Source: Lysobacteraceae bacterium
Lineage (GTDB): Bacteria > Pseudomonadota > Gammaproteobacteria > Xanthomonadales > Ahniellaceae
Direction of reading: 5' to 3'
NCBI GenBank assembly: GCA_021299185.1
Contig: JAJTHZ010000078.1
Span: 1 to 33,888, forward strand
Length of the DNA: 33,888 nucleotides
In this document: positions 16,401-24,224 of the stretch, piece after piece
Layout of the letters: each line of letters begins with the position of its first letter
How positions within the stretch are numbered: position 1 is the first letter of the stretch
The notes under the pieces: model-generated
What the model was told of the DNA's origin: nothing
Seen by the model: the letters and a program-made list of their open reading frames with translations, nothing else
The model's database searches: none
Program-made: the position numbers and the translations under genes

Positions 16401-16443
16401 CGAGGATGGCCAGGACGATGAGCGGACGGGCGCGTGGCGCCAT
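13408..16443 (-). CDS. secreted BNR/sortilin-type beta-propeller protein (annotated as glycosyl hydrolase in relatives)
   Basis: A 1011-residue protein with a signal peptide (MAPRARPLIVLAILGALGAGAAQA) and many BNR/VPS10-like repeats of the form S.DGG..W, for example ATGGVWKTTNNG, FRSDDGGKTF, WKSTDGGRNWTRL, WRSDDAGATWRR, VRSDDGGRTW and TDDAGKTWREI. These would fold as one or two beta-propellers. The C-terminal 250 residues form a separate beta-rich region, and the end is basic (EPRKPRAKAPPKV, then RARANRKPKG). Proteins like this are common in Xanthomonadales and Bacteroidetes and are usually labelled glycosyl hydrolase or sortilin-like without proof; I see no catalytic signature that would settle it. 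GGAGGAA precedes the ATG. It is probably transcribed alone, with REP-type elements on both sides. Confidence 0.85.
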   Translation of the reverse strand: MAPRARPLIVLAILGALGAGAAQARPKPQDPATDAQRWAAVRQHEALRDASPFHGLQWRSIGPTGQGGRVVDVENIPGQPYGFYVAYATGGVWKTTNNGVTFEPLTDYLPTTVIGDIAVDPNNPQRLWVGTGEPNSARSNYGGLGLFRSDDGGKTFRHVGLADTDRIGNVWVNPTNGEHLCVAALGKQYTTGGQRGVFCTWDGGAKWEHTLKGENEWTGAIEIASAPSEPDVLYAATWERSRTPWNFVEGGVGSGLWKSTDGGRNWTRLEGFPRGAEIGRIGLSVSPSQPRTIYASIDHQGPLPEALQDLGERPLSPKRLRRMSKEEFLRQDPEEIETFIRSSDLDNSLDAKKLVEMVKNDEITIAQLVARLTDGNANLFDTDIRGLEVWRSDDAGATWRRTHEQPITEVTFTYGYYFGTIRVAPDDPERVFIVGVPMVRSDDGGRTWVGNHDEDVHVDYHAHWIDPAYPQRMIVGNDGGVDVSYDGGKTWLKLDAQPVGQFYTIMVDGAEPYNVYGGLQDNGTMVGSSKTDWERGQDWRTIGGGDGMYVAVDPRDNKTVYTGYQFGWYRRSDGQEVRPRPSIEDAPLRYNWATPVRLSEHNPDIVYFGANRLFRSMDRGETWTPISPDLTTATQRGDVPFATITTFSESPLAFGTIWAGTDDGHVWFTDDGGVEWRRVDARLPAGRWVTRVEASRVDVKRAYVSLNGYRQDDIAPYLYATDDAGKTWREIGRGLPPSPINVVREDPQNAEVLYVGTDRGVYVSLDRGANWLSLQQNLPNVPVHDMIVHPRERELVIGTHGRSAWIVDVLPVQDLTAEVRGKAVHVFPLTPLQADRGWRSKPVWWYDDAAYRPEVAGTFWAKADGKATLRVLDENAQPLREIALDAKAGVNAYAWDVLVDQQLALAAETFANDKRAKDAKTPAATEGELARTPYAESVRLGHRLYALPGKYTIVVAMDDAKAETALEIKAPEPRKPRAKAPPKVRGKHGWAGTPAVVEPAPRARANRKPKG

Positions 16444-16567
16444 GGTGGATTCCTCCCCGGGGAAAGGCGCCGAACATAACCCGCCGCCGGGGCCGGATGC
16501 CATGCGACGGATGGCAGGGCGGTGCGCCGCGGGAGCTCCTCGTGCGGCGCCAGATCGGGTCACCGGG

Positions 16568-16635
16568 GTGGGAGCCGCTTCAGCGGCGACTGCGGCACCC
16601 CGGCACGCTGCAGTCGCCGCTGAAGCGGCTCCCAC
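16568..16635. repeat. REP inverted pair (type B)
   Basis: Perfect 26-nt arms at 16568-16593 and 16610-16635 flank 16 nt. The arms hold the same GTGGGAGC-CGCTTCAGCG-GCGACTGC element as at 9724-9793, with a different loop. It lies between kefB and the BNR-protein gene, downstream of the kefB stop. Confidence 0.85.
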
Positions 16636-16693
16636 ACAAGGGCGCCCCCGGTGCGCCGCGGGAGCGGCGCGCGGCCGGTGCCGCGTCCGCGAA

Positions 16694-18499
16694 TCAGGAC
16701 TTGCCCGTCGGCGCCCCTGCCGCGTCGCGGTCGCCCTCGAACAGTCGGGCCAGCTCGGCGCGCGCCTCGGCCGCGCTCTGGATCAGCGCGCTCTCGTCGT
16801 CGTGGATCAGGTACTGCTCGCGCAGCATCGCCTCGTCGTGCTCGCGGAAGCGCTCGATGCGGGCCGCGGCCGTCGCCTCGTCGACGCCGAGCCCTTCCAG
16901 CGTCTTGCGGGTCAGCAGCAGGCTGGAATGGAAGGTCTCGCGCACCACGCAGTCGACGCCGAGGTCCATCAGCTTGAACACGTGCTGGCGGTTGCGCGCG
17001 CGGGTGAGGATCTTGAGGTGCGGGAACAGCCGCTTGGCGATGCGCGCGGTGCGCACCGACAGCTCGGGATCGTCGATCGCCACCACCAGCACCTGCGCGC
17101 GGTCGGCGCGCGCGGCGCGCAGCAGTTCGGGCCGGCTCGGGTCGCCGAAATAGATCTCGGCGCCGAAGCGGCGCGAGAAATCGACCTGCTCGACCTTCGG
17201 CTCCAGCACGGTGTGCGGGATGCCCTGGGCCGAGAGCACGCGGGCCACGATCTGCCCCACGCGGCCGAAGCCGGCGACGATCACCCTCGGGTCGGTGTCG
17301 GGCATCGCGTCGAAAGGTCGCGTCTCGCGGCGCGCCATCCCGCGGCCCAGCGCCGCGGCGGCCAGCACCGCCAGCGGCGTCAGCGCCATCGACACGCCGA
17401 CCACCGCCAGCGACAGGCCGAAGGTGGTCTCGTCGAGCAGCCCGGCCTTGCGGCCCTCGCTGAGCACCACGAAGGCGAACTCGCCGCACTGGCCGATCAG
17501 CGCGCTGAGCAGCAGCGCCTGCGGCGTGGGCAGGCGGCCGATGGTGCGCCCGACCGCGAAGATGATCGGCGACTTGATGGCGAACACCGCCAGCACCGCC
17601 ACCGCTACCACCAGCGGGTGCTGGCGGATCAGGTCGATGTCGATGCTCATCCCGACCGCCATGAAGAACAGCCCGAGCAGCAGGCCCTTGAACGGCTGGA
17701 TGTGTGATTCGATCTCGTGGCGGAACTCGCTGTTGGCCAGCAGCACGCCGGCGAGGAAGGCGCCGAGCGTCACCGACAGGCCGGCCAGCTGCATGATCGC
17801 CGCGGTGCCGATCACCACCAGCAGCGCGGCGGCGGAGAACACCTCCACGCTGCCGGCGCGCGAGATGGCGCGGAACAGCGGCGGCAGCAGCAGGCGGCCA
17901 CCGATGATGACCGCCACGATGGTGCCGACCGCCTTGCCGAACGCGATCCACTCCGCGCCGGCCGATGGTGCATCGCCGGCACCGGCGGCGAGCAGCGGGA
18001 TCAGGGCCAGCACCGGGATCGCCATCACGTCCTGGAACAGCGAGATGCCGAACGCCTGCTGGCCGTGCTCGGCGCCGACCTCCTTGCGCTCGCCGAGGAC
18101 CTGCAGCGCGATCGCGGTCGACGACTGCGCGAGCGCGATGCCCAGCACCAGCGCGGCGCGCCAGTCCGGCACCACCAGGTACACCAGGCCCGCGCCGACC
18201 GCGATGGTGATGCCGAGCTGCGCCCCGCCCTCGCCGAACACCACCCGCCGCATCACCCACAGGCGCTGCGGCGACAGCTCGAGGCCGAGCAGGAACAGCA
18301 GGAACACCACGCCCAGCTCGGCCACCCGCAGGGTGTCCTCCGAGTCGGTGACGAAGGCCAGCCCGTCGGGCCCGATCACGACGCCGGCGACCAGGAACCC
18401 GAGCACCGCGCCGAGCCCGAGGCGATTGAACACGGGAACCGCGATGACCGCCGCGACCAGGAAGACCAGCGCGGTTTCGATGAAGCCTTCAGGACTCAT
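16694..18499 (-). CDS. kefB: KefB-type glutathione-regulated K+ efflux / H+ antiporter (CPA2)
   Basis: A 601-residue CPA2 antiporter, the length of E. coli KefB. Residues 1-385 are membrane helices with GxxLGxxxAGxxIGP near the start, the LGLELSP segment, the FQD ion-site motif near 155-157, and EIESHIQPFKGLLLGLFFMAVGMSID near 262-287, very like Kef proteins. Residues from about 404 form a Rossmann KTN/TrkA-N domain (VIVAGFGRVG near 407-415) that in Kef binds glutathione and its adducts. It should export K+ and acidify the cytoplasm during electrophile stress. No KefF/KefG-type ancillary oxidoreductase is adjacent. GGAGG lies 5 nt before the ATG at 18499, chosen over an upstream in-frame ATG at 18553. 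KefC is the other possible name. Confidence 0.9.
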   Translation of the reverse strand: MSPEGFIETALVFLVAAVIAVPVFNRLGLGAVLGFLVAGVVIGPDGLAFVTDSEDTLRVAELGVVFLLFLLGLELSPQRLWVMRRVVFGEGGAQLGITIAVGAGLVYLVVPDWRAALVLGIALAQSSTAIALQVLGERKEVGAEHGQQAFGISLFQDVMAIPVLALIPLLAAGAGDAPSAGAEWIAFGKAVGTIVAVIIGGRLLLPPLFRAISRAGSVEVFSAAALLVVIGTAAIMQLAGLSVTLGAFLAGVLLANSEFRHEIESHIQPFKGLLLGLFFMAVGMSIDIDLIRQHPLVVAVAVLAVFAIKSPIIFAVGRTIGRLPTPQALLLSALIGQCGEFAFVVLSEGRKAGLLDETTFGLSLAVVGVSMALTPLAVLAAAALGRGMARRETRPFDAMPDTDPRVIVAGFGRVGQIVARVLSAQGIPHTVLEPKVEQVDFSRRFGAEIYFGDPSRPELLRAARADRAQVLVVAIDDPELSVRTARIAKRLFPHLKILTRARNRQHVFKLMDLGVDCVVRETFHSSLLLTRKTLEGLGVDEATAAARIERFREHDEAMLREQYLIHDDESALIQSAAEARAELARLFEGDRDAAGAPTGKS

Positions 18500-18601
18500 G
18501 GGACCTCCGGTGTCGGCGGCATGATGCCGTGCGCAGCACGCTGCGCATAGCATCGGCGGTGCAGGCGGGTGGCGGCGCCCTGGTGATGGTGCCGCGCCGT
18601 C

Positions 18602-18763
18602 GTGGGAGCACTGCGTGCAGCGCGATCAGGGTGCGGCGAGCTTGAACCGCTCGCGGCGCACGCGCCGCTCCCACAAATCGCGGCTGGCTTGTGGGAGCGC
18701 TGCGTGCAGCGCGATCAGCGTGTGGCGAGACTGAACAGCTCGCGACGCACGCGCCGCTCCCAC
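18602..18763. repeat. tandem pair of hybrid REP doublets, 89-bp period
   Basis: Two 73-bp units at 18602-18674 and 18691-18763 each start with a type C element (GTGGGAGC-.CTGCGTGCAG.-GCGATC) and end with a reversed type E element (GCG.CGCACGCGCCGCTCCCAC). The two halves of each doublet are therefore of different stem types. Mismatches between units are scattered. The 340-nt gap upstream of kefB also has two ACAACCGCCTGC.ACAACC short repeats at about 18762-18790 and no gene I can support. Confidence 0.75.
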
Positions 18764-18839
18764 AACCGCCTGCCACAACCGCCTGCTACAACCCGCCTTC
18801 AACGACGCCGTACCCGCAGCACCGCGCCCACCGGGCCAT

Positions 18840-19898
18840 TCAGACGAGTTCGTTGGCGATGCGCGCCAGTGCCGGCATGGCGACCAGCCGCCGCGCCAGC
18901 GCGATGCCGGATTCGATCTCGGCGCCGAAGCGGCGCTGCGATTCGGCGAGATCGGCAGCGCGATCGACCGCCGAATAGGCGTGCTCGGTGGCCTTGGCGT
19001 AGCGACCCAGCTCGGCAGCGCAGGCCGCGTTCAGCGACGCGACGGGTGCCTCGATCCCCAGGTGCGCCGCGACGCGCGCCAGCACGCCACGCGGATCCGC
19101 CAGCAGGGCCTCGAAGTCCAGCCGCAGCAGGCGCGGTGCGATGCCCGCATCGGCGGCGAGGTTGGCCATCCGCGCGCATTCGCCGATCCAGCCCAGCGCC
19201 AGCACCTCGCCGAGCCCATGCTCGTGCAGGCGCAGGTCGTCGCGACCGAGGATGGTGTGCAGCGCGGCCAGCCGCGACGGCGCGAAGCGCAGGGCATCGG
19301 CTGTCGCATCGGGCGACTTGAGGATCGTCGCCAGCCAGGCGCGCAGCGGGATGTGCATCGCCACCGCGCGCGCTTCGGAAAATCGCAGCAGCCAGGGCGC
19401 GACGAGCGCGTTGCAGGAACTGGTGGCCTTCACCACCACGTGGCGCGTGTCCTCGAACCGCCGGTCGAGCAGGCCGAGCATCGACGCCAGCGCGCGGTCG
19501 ACCTGCGCGGGCGACCAGGCCGTGGTCGGCAGGTGCTGCGTTTCGTACGCCTTGGCGAGCACGCGCAGCACCAGCGGCTCGCGCAGGCCGAGCGTGCCGG
19601 GCAGATGGTCGAGCAGGCGCGAGAGCAGGGTGGAACCGCAGTGCCCGATGTGGAAGATCGCCTGCGGCGCGCGGCCGGCCAGCGCGTCGCCCTGGGCGAG
19701 GACCGAATCCAGGGGCAACCAACCCCCGTCGCGGCGCGCGCCGCCGAGCGCGCGCTGGTCGAGGAAACTCGCGCGGCGCAGTTCGGCCTCGGGCAGGTCG
19801 ACCAGCAGCGCGCGGCGCCCCGGCAGGTCGACCTGGTGCAGGAACACGCCCGGTTCGCTGGCGAGGCGCGTGGTACGGCCGAGGAAATCGCTGCTCAT
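18840..19898 (-). CDS. sulfotransferase family protein
   Basis: A 352-residue protein with a convincing sulfotransferase fold. The 5'-phosphosulfate loop is IFHIGHCGSTLLSRLL at about 81-96, keeping the G..GSTLL core. A substrate-side REPLVLR follows at about 106-112, then VVVKATSSCNAL, and the C-terminal LLRLDFEALLADPRGVLARVAAHLGI matches the usual YEDLLADP...FLGL segment. It should transfer sulfate from PAPS, but the acceptor is unknown and no glycan or carrier genes lie next to it. There is no signal peptide or membrane helix. The start at 19898 has no clear ribosome site; an in-frame ATG at 19925 is the alternative. The gene stands alone between repeat-bearing gaps. Confidence 0.82.
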   Translation of the reverse strand: MSSDFLGRTTRLASEPGVFLHQVDLPGRRALLVDLPEAELRRASFLDQRALGGARRDGGWLPLDSVLAQGDALAGRAPQAIFHIGHCGSTLLSRLLDHLPGTLGLREPLVLRVLAKAYETQHLPTTAWSPAQVDRALASMLGLLDRRFEDTRHVVVKATSSCNALVAPWLLRFSEARAVAMHIPLRAWLATILKSPDATADALRFAPSRLAALHTILGRDDLRLHEHGLGEVLALGWIGECARMANLAADAGIAPRLLRLDFEALLADPRGVLARVAAHLGIEAPVASLNAACAAELGRYAKATEHAYSAVDRAADLAESQRRFGAEIESGIALARRLVAMPALARIANELV

Positions 19899-19941
19899 CG
19901 GCGCATGATGCCGCGCCCCCGTCAACGCGCAAAGCGGCGGC

Positions 19942-20001
19942 GCGGGCGAACGCGCGTGGGAGCGGGTGAACGCGCGTGGATGCGGGCGAACGCGGCGATG
20001 G
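19942..20001. repeat. three tandem 20-bp repeats
   Basis: Three consecutive 20-bp units start at 19942, 19962 and 19982 with GCGGG(C/T)GAACGCG; the first two differ at two positions and the third diverges at its end. They lie in the 192-nt gap between hrpB and the sulfotransferase gene. Further right, at 20052-20082, a reversed GGTCGCG..AAGCGCGCTCCTGC fragment looks like a decayed REP. Confidence 0.6.
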
Positions 20002-20090
20002 CGGTCTCGGCGACCGCGGCGATGGGGGTCACGGCGAGCGTTGAGGTGGCGGTCGCGCGCAAGCGCGCTCCTGCGGCCGTGGCGTTCCGC

Positions 20091-22568
20091 TCAGGTGCCA
20101 CGCGGCTTCGCGCGGTGCGTGGCCGGCGCATTCCACGGATCGTCCGGCCACGGATGGCGCGGGTAGCGGCCCTTGAGTTCCTTCTTGACCTCGGGATAGG
20201 TGCGCTCCCAGAACCCGCGCAGGTCCTGCGTGACCTGGATCGGCCGCTGCGCCGGCGAGAGCAGGTGCAGGGTCACCGGCACGCGGCCCTTGGCCACGCG
20301 CGGGGTGTCGGCCGCGCCGAACATCTCCTGCAGCTTCACCGCCAGCACCGGCGGGGCACCGGGCGCATAGTCGAGACGCAGGCTGCGCCCGCTGGGCACC
20401 TCGATCGCCACCGGCGCCTGCTCGTCGAGCAGCCGGCGCTGCGCGTGGTCCAACTGCGCCGACAGCGCGTCGCCGAGTGCCGCGGGGCCGAGGTCGGCGA
20501 GCTTGCTCGCACCATCCAGCCAGGGGCCGAGCCAGTCCTCGAGCCGCGCCAGCAAGCCTGCGTCGCTGAAATCCGGCAGTCCGGCATCCGGCAGCCAGCC
20601 GCGCAGGCATTCGACCCGCGTGCGCCACTGGCGCTGCGCATCCGTCCAGGGCAGTGCGTCGATGCCGAGCCGGCGGATGCCTTCGACCAGCAGCGCCGTG
20701 GCGGCGGCGTCCTTCGGCACCGGCACCCGGCGGCGCGCGAGCACCAGCGCGTCGTAGCGCTCGACCTCGTTCGCCTCCAGCGCGCGGCTGGCGTCGTTGA
20801 ACGCGAGTTCGGTGGCGCGCACGAAGCGCCCCGCATCAGCCTCTCGCAAGTGCGCCTCGTCGACCGGGGCGCCGCGCTGGATCATCGCGTCGCGCTCGTC
20901 GTAGCGCAGCTCGCTGGCGACGAGCCACGCCGCCCCGTACAGCCGCGAGTCGTCGAACAGCCGCGCGCCGCGGCCGTTGGCCAGCGTGTAGCGGCGCGGG
21001 TTCGCGGGATCCTGGCGCGCCACGCGGTCCGGATAGGCCAGCGCCAGCACCTCGCCGGCGGCGTGCGGATCGTCGTGCTGGCGTTCGCGTTCGACGCCGG
21101 CGCGGCGGCGCAGGTCTGCCGCGACCTGCGCCACCTGCGCCAGCGCGCCGGCATCGGCATCGGCGGGCGCGCGGCGGTCGGCGCGCCAGCGGGCCAGCGC
21201 TTCCAGCCGCGTGCGCACGTCGTCGCCACGGCGCGCTTCGCCGCGCAGCACGTCGCGCGCCTCGACCAGCGCGGCGAGATCGCAGGCCAGGCCGCGCAGC
21301 GCCGCCGGTGCCGCCAGGATGGCGTGCGCCAGCCGCGGATGGGTGGGCAGCCGCGCCAGCGCGCGGCCGTGCGCGGTGATGCGCCCCGCGGCGTCGATCG
21401 CGCCCACGCCGCGCAGGCGATCGCGCGCCTCCGCCAGCGGCCCCGGCGGCGGCGCATCGAGCCAGCGCAGGTCGGCGTCCCCCCAGGCCGCGAGTTCCAG
21501 CGCCAGCGGGGTGAGTTCCACCTGCATGAGTTCCGGGCGGATGCCGGGATCGAGGCGCTGGCTTTCCGGCCACAGGCGCAGGCAGAGTCCTTCCGCCACG
21601 CGGCCGGCGCGGCCGGCGCGCTGGTCGGCCGAGGCCTTCGAGATCGACACCGTTTCCAGCCGCGACATGCTGCTGGCCGGATCGAAGCGCGGCTCCCGGG
21701 CCAGACCGGTGTCGACCACCGCGCGCACCGCGGGCAGGGTCACGCTGGATTCGGCGACGTTGGTGGCCAGCACGATCCGGCGTTCGCCTTCGGCCGGCGG
21801 CGACAGTGGGAGCTGCTGCGCGGCCGGATCGAGCTCGCCGTGCAGCGGCAGGATCGTCGCCGCGATGCCGGCGAGCGCGCGCGACAGCTGGTCGATCTCG
21901 CGCTTGCCAGGCAGGAAGACCAGCACGTCGCTGGCGGTGTCGTCGAAGGCCGCCCGCACCGCGCGGCGCGCGTGCGCAAGCCAGTCCTCGGGCGCCTTCG
22001 CGGGCAGGTGGCGGATCGCGACCGGAAAGCCGCGACCCTCCGAGCGCAACCGCGGCGCGTCGAGGAAGCGCGCGAGGCGCTCGCCCTCCAGGGTGGCCGA
22101 CATCACCACGATGCGCAGGTCCTCGCGCAGGTTGGCCTGGGCATCGAGCGCCAGCGCCAGCCCCAGGTCGGAGTGCAGGTTGCGTTCGTGGAACTCGTCG
22201 AACAGCACGGCACCCACGCCCTCGAGCGCCGGATCGTCCTGCAACATGCGGGTGAGGATCGCCTCGGTGACGACCTCGACCCGCGTCTGCGGCCCGACCT
22301 TCGATTCACCGCGGATGCGGAAGCCGATCGTCCCGCCCACCGCCTCGCCGCGCTGGCGCGCCATGAAGGTCGCTGCCGCGCGCGCGGCGATGCGGCGCGG
22401 CTCCAGCATCAGCACCTTGCCGGCGAGCCACGACGCGTCGAGCAACGCCAGCGGCACCTGGGTGGTCTTGCCCGCGCCGGGCGGGGCTTCGAGCACGAGA
22501 CGATTGCCGCGCGCCAGCGCATCGACCAGCGCCGGCAACAGCGGCGCGATGGGCAGGTCGGCGCGCAT
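20091..22568 (-). CDS. hrpB: ATP-dependent DEAH-box RNA helicase HrpB
   Basis: An 825-residue helicase of the usual HrpB length. It has Walker A (APPGAGKTT, 28-36), the family-specific DEFHERN box II at 124-130, SATLEG box III near 157-162, and the QRAGRAGRV box VI region. The C-terminal HrpB domain ends with LRGFWERTYPEVKKELKGRYPRHPWPDDPW, which is typical. HrpB proteins are cytoplasmic NTP-driven helicases whose physiological RNA is poorly defined; in Borrelia and Xanthomonas, family members affect gene regulation. It is not related to the HrpB proteins of type III secretion. The ATG at 22568 starts the conserved N-terminus; an open frame upstream runs through REP elements and is not coding. 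Confidence 0.95.
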   Translation of the reverse strand: MRADLPIAPLLPALVDALARGNRLVLEAPPGAGKTTQVPLALLDASWLAGKVLMLEPRRIAARAAATFMARQRGEAVGGTIGFRIRGESKVGPQTRVEVVTEAILTRMLQDDPALEGVGAVLFDEFHERNLHSDLGLALALDAQANLREDLRIVVMSATLEGERLARFLDAPRLRSEGRGFPVAIRHLPAKAPEDWLAHARRAVRAAFDDTASDVLVFLPGKREIDQLSRALAGIAATILPLHGELDPAAQQLPLSPPAEGERRIVLATNVAESSVTLPAVRAVVDTGLAREPRFDPASSMSRLETVSISKASADQRAGRAGRVAEGLCLRLWPESQRLDPGIRPELMQVELTPLALELAAWGDADLRWLDAPPPGPLAEARDRLRGVGAIDAAGRITAHGRALARLPTHPRLAHAILAAPAALRGLACDLAALVEARDVLRGEARRGDDVRTRLEALARWRADRRAPADADAGALAQVAQVAADLRRRAGVERERQHDDPHAAGEVLALAYPDRVARQDPANPRRYTLANGRGARLFDDSRLYGAAWLVASELRYDERDAMIQRGAPVDEAHLREADAGRFVRATELAFNDASRALEANEVERYDALVLARRRVPVPKDAAATALLVEGIRRLGIDALPWTDAQRQWRTRVECLRGWLPDAGLPDFSDAGLLARLEDWLGPWLDGASKLADLGPAALGDALSAQLDHAQRRLLDEQAPVAIEVPSGRSLRLDYAPGAPPVLAVKLQEMFGAADTPRVAKGRVPVTLHLLSPAQRPIQVTQDLRGFWERTYPEVKKELKGRYPRHPWPDDPWNAPATHRAKPRGT

Positions 22569-22664
22569 GGCGCGGGAGTGTGGGGGTGGGGGCACCCGGC
22601 CGCAAGCCGGATCGCCGGGGTCAGGGGACGCGACGCGCTCGCGTGCGCACCTGGACATGCCCGT

Positions 22665-22751
22665 TGTGGGAGCGAGCAGCGCTCGCGACCGCAAGCCCGT
22701 TGCCACCGCGCCATCGTAGGCTTGCGGTCGCGAGCGCTGCTCGCTCCCACA
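22665..22751. repeat. REP inverted pair (type A)
   Basis: Perfect 33-nt arms at 22665-22697 and 22719-22751 flank 21 nt. The element is GTGGGAGC-GAGC-AGC-GCTC-GCGACCGCAAGCC. It lies upstream of hrpB in a 459-nt gap (22569-23027) made largely of repeats, with no gene I can support. Confidence 0.85.
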
Positions 22752-22851
22752 CCGGTTTTCGGGTTCTCCGACGGCAGCGGCGTGCGCCGATCGCCCGCGC
22801 CGCTCCCAAAGGGTCTCCGGCTTGCCGCTGCACTTCGACGATGCGGGCTGG

Positions 22852-22971
22852 GTGGGAGCCGGTTTCACCGGCGATCGCCCTGCCGAATCCCTACCGCGGG
22901 CCCTCGCCGGTGGAACCGGCTCCCACAAGGGACACGCGTGCCTGCTGTGGGAGCGCTGCGTGCAGCGCGAT
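22852..22971. repeat. REP inverted pair (type D) plus a single type C element
   Basis: At 22852-22926 an inverted pair has GTGGGAGC-CGGTTTCACCG-GCGATCGCC on the left and the matching ..GCCGGTGGAACCGGCTCCCAC on the right; the two sides differ by a compensating loop change (TTTC versus TTCC). At 22947-22971 there is one unpaired type C copy, GTGGGAGC-GCTGCGTGCAGC-GCGAT. Confidence 0.75.
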
Positions 22972-23027
22972 GGGGCCGCTGCAAGCCACCCAGGCGCGCA
23001 GCGCGGGCGCCGCGGTTGCCCGGTGCC

Positions 23028-24110
23028 TCAGGGCGCCTTCGCGACGTCCTCGGCCCGCGCCTTCATGCCCGCCAGCACCTGCGGCAGTTCCGCGGCCAGC
23101 GCGCGGATGTCGAGGCCGGTGCGGGCCTGCGCTTCGTCCAGCGTCAGGCCGGGCGGCAGCAAGCCATCGGCGGCGGCGAGCCGCTGCGACAGGCCGACGG
23201 CCGGTCCGGCCAGCGCCTTGCCGTCGTCGGCGGACGCCGGGCCGACGCCGGTCTGCGCGTAGGTCTTGCTCGCGCTGCGGAAGCCACGCACCGGGTAGAA
23301 GGGGCCACGCTCCGGATTGCCGCCCTCGCGGAAGATGCTCATCACGCCGTCGAACTGGTCGATCCCGGCGTTGACGAAGTAGGCGAAATACGTCGCGCTG
23401 GAGGAAAACGTGCCAGGGATGTCCTTCACCACGATCAGGGTCTCGCGCGTGCCGGCGTTGAAGTACCCGGCCACGTCGTGGTCGCGGCGCGCGATGCTGT
23501 TGCAGCGCGTCTCGGTGTCCTCCGGCCGGCAGCCGAGGAACTGCGGCGGATTGCGCGTGCGGTCGATGCCGTCGATCAGCAGCACGTCGCCGAAGTACGG
23601 ATAGTCGCGGAACGGCCACTCGCTGGTGTTGCCGCGGGTGCGGAAGTCGATCACCGCCTGCCATTCGCCCTGCATGCGCGCGGTGCGATCGCCGATCGCG
23701 GAAAAGCGCTCGATCGGGATGGTCTGGCCGCCCCAGGTCAGGTTGGCCTCGGTCTCGGTGCGGAAGTCGATGCGCACCGGGCCGGCGGCGCCGGGTTGGG
23801 ACACCGGGGCGCGGTACGGGCAGCCCAGGCATTGGCCGCCGCTGAAGGTGTTGAGCTGCCCGGTGTAGACCACGGTCTGCAGGGCACCCTGGCTGTTGTA
23901 CGTGTAGACCAATGGCCCCGCGCTGTTGACCCACAGCGGCGCACCGTCGGCGCGGAACAGGTAGCCGGTCACGATCAGGACGTTGTCCTGCACTTCGAGG
24001 GTGAGGCCGCGGCCGTTTTCGGCAGGGTTCCACCACAGGCCGCCTTCGGGGACGAAGGCGGAGGCGGGCGTTGCGGTGACGGCGAGCAGCAGGGCGGCAA
24101 GGCGGCGCAT
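23028..24110 (-). CDS. secreted protein of unknown function
   Basis: A 360-residue protein with a signal peptide (MRRLAALLLAVTATPASA, mature from FVPEGG). The mature N-terminus has GLWWNPAENGRGLTLEVQDN then VTGYLF.ADG.PLWV, a segment I recognise from many secreted proteobacterial proteins of unknown role. A Cys pair in GGQCLGCPYRAP and another in LGCRPEDTETRCNS could form disulfides. The middle is beta-rich, and the C-terminal 80 residues are helical and Ala-rich. No enzyme motif is evident. The ATG at 24110 is 115 nt from the divergent tatD start. It is followed by the repeat-rich gap before hrpB. Confidence 0.75.
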   Translation of the reverse strand: MRRLAALLLAVTATPASAFVPEGGLWWNPAENGRGLTLEVQDNVLIVTGYLFRADGAPLWVNSAGPLVYTYNSQGALQTVVYTGQLNTFSGGQCLGCPYRAPVSQPGAAGPVRIDFRTETEANLTWGGQTIPIERFSAIGDRTARMQGEWQAVIDFRTRGNTSEWPFRDYPYFGDVLLIDGIDRTRNPPQFLGCRPEDTETRCNSIARRDHDVAGYFNAGTRETLIVVKDIPGTFSSSATYFAYFVNAGIDQFDGVMSIFREGGNPERGPFYPVRGFRSASKTYAQTGVGPASADDGKALAGPAVGLSQRLAAADGLLPPGLTLDEAQARTGLDIRALAAELPQVLAGMKARAEDVAKAP

Positions 24111-24189
24111 GGCTGGGTCCCGGGAAGCGGATGGGGCAGGCTCACAGGCTGCGGCCTGCGCGCTGAATCGGGTTTGAACTCCGCCCCGC

Positions 24190-24195
24190 TATGAT
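24190..24195 (+). promoter_or_regulatory. probable -10 element of tatD
   Basis: TATGAT is one mismatch from the TATAAT consensus in an otherwise GC-rich gap. It would start transcription about 24 nt before the tatD ATG. No good -35 is seen at 16-18 nt spacing. Confidence 0.4.
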
Positions 24196-24224
24196 CGCGC
24201 GCCCCGCGTTGCCCGTCAGCCCCC

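Noticed and set aside
13366-16479. A 1037-codon open frame on the + strand
   Set aside because: It is the complement of the BNR-repeat protein gene, with repetitive Val/Asp/His/Arg composition and no recognisable domain.
20091-22568. HrpB as a type III secretion component or regulator
   Set aside because: The protein has DEAH-helicase motifs and the HrpB-helicase C-terminal domain. The shared name is coincidental, and no secretion genes are nearby.
18981-24194. A 1737-codon open frame on the + strand
   Set aside because: It is antisense to the sulfotransferase, hrpB and the secreted protein, all of which have strong family matches. Its translation is low-complexity Arg/Ala/Gly/His/Gln, as expected opposite high-GC genes.
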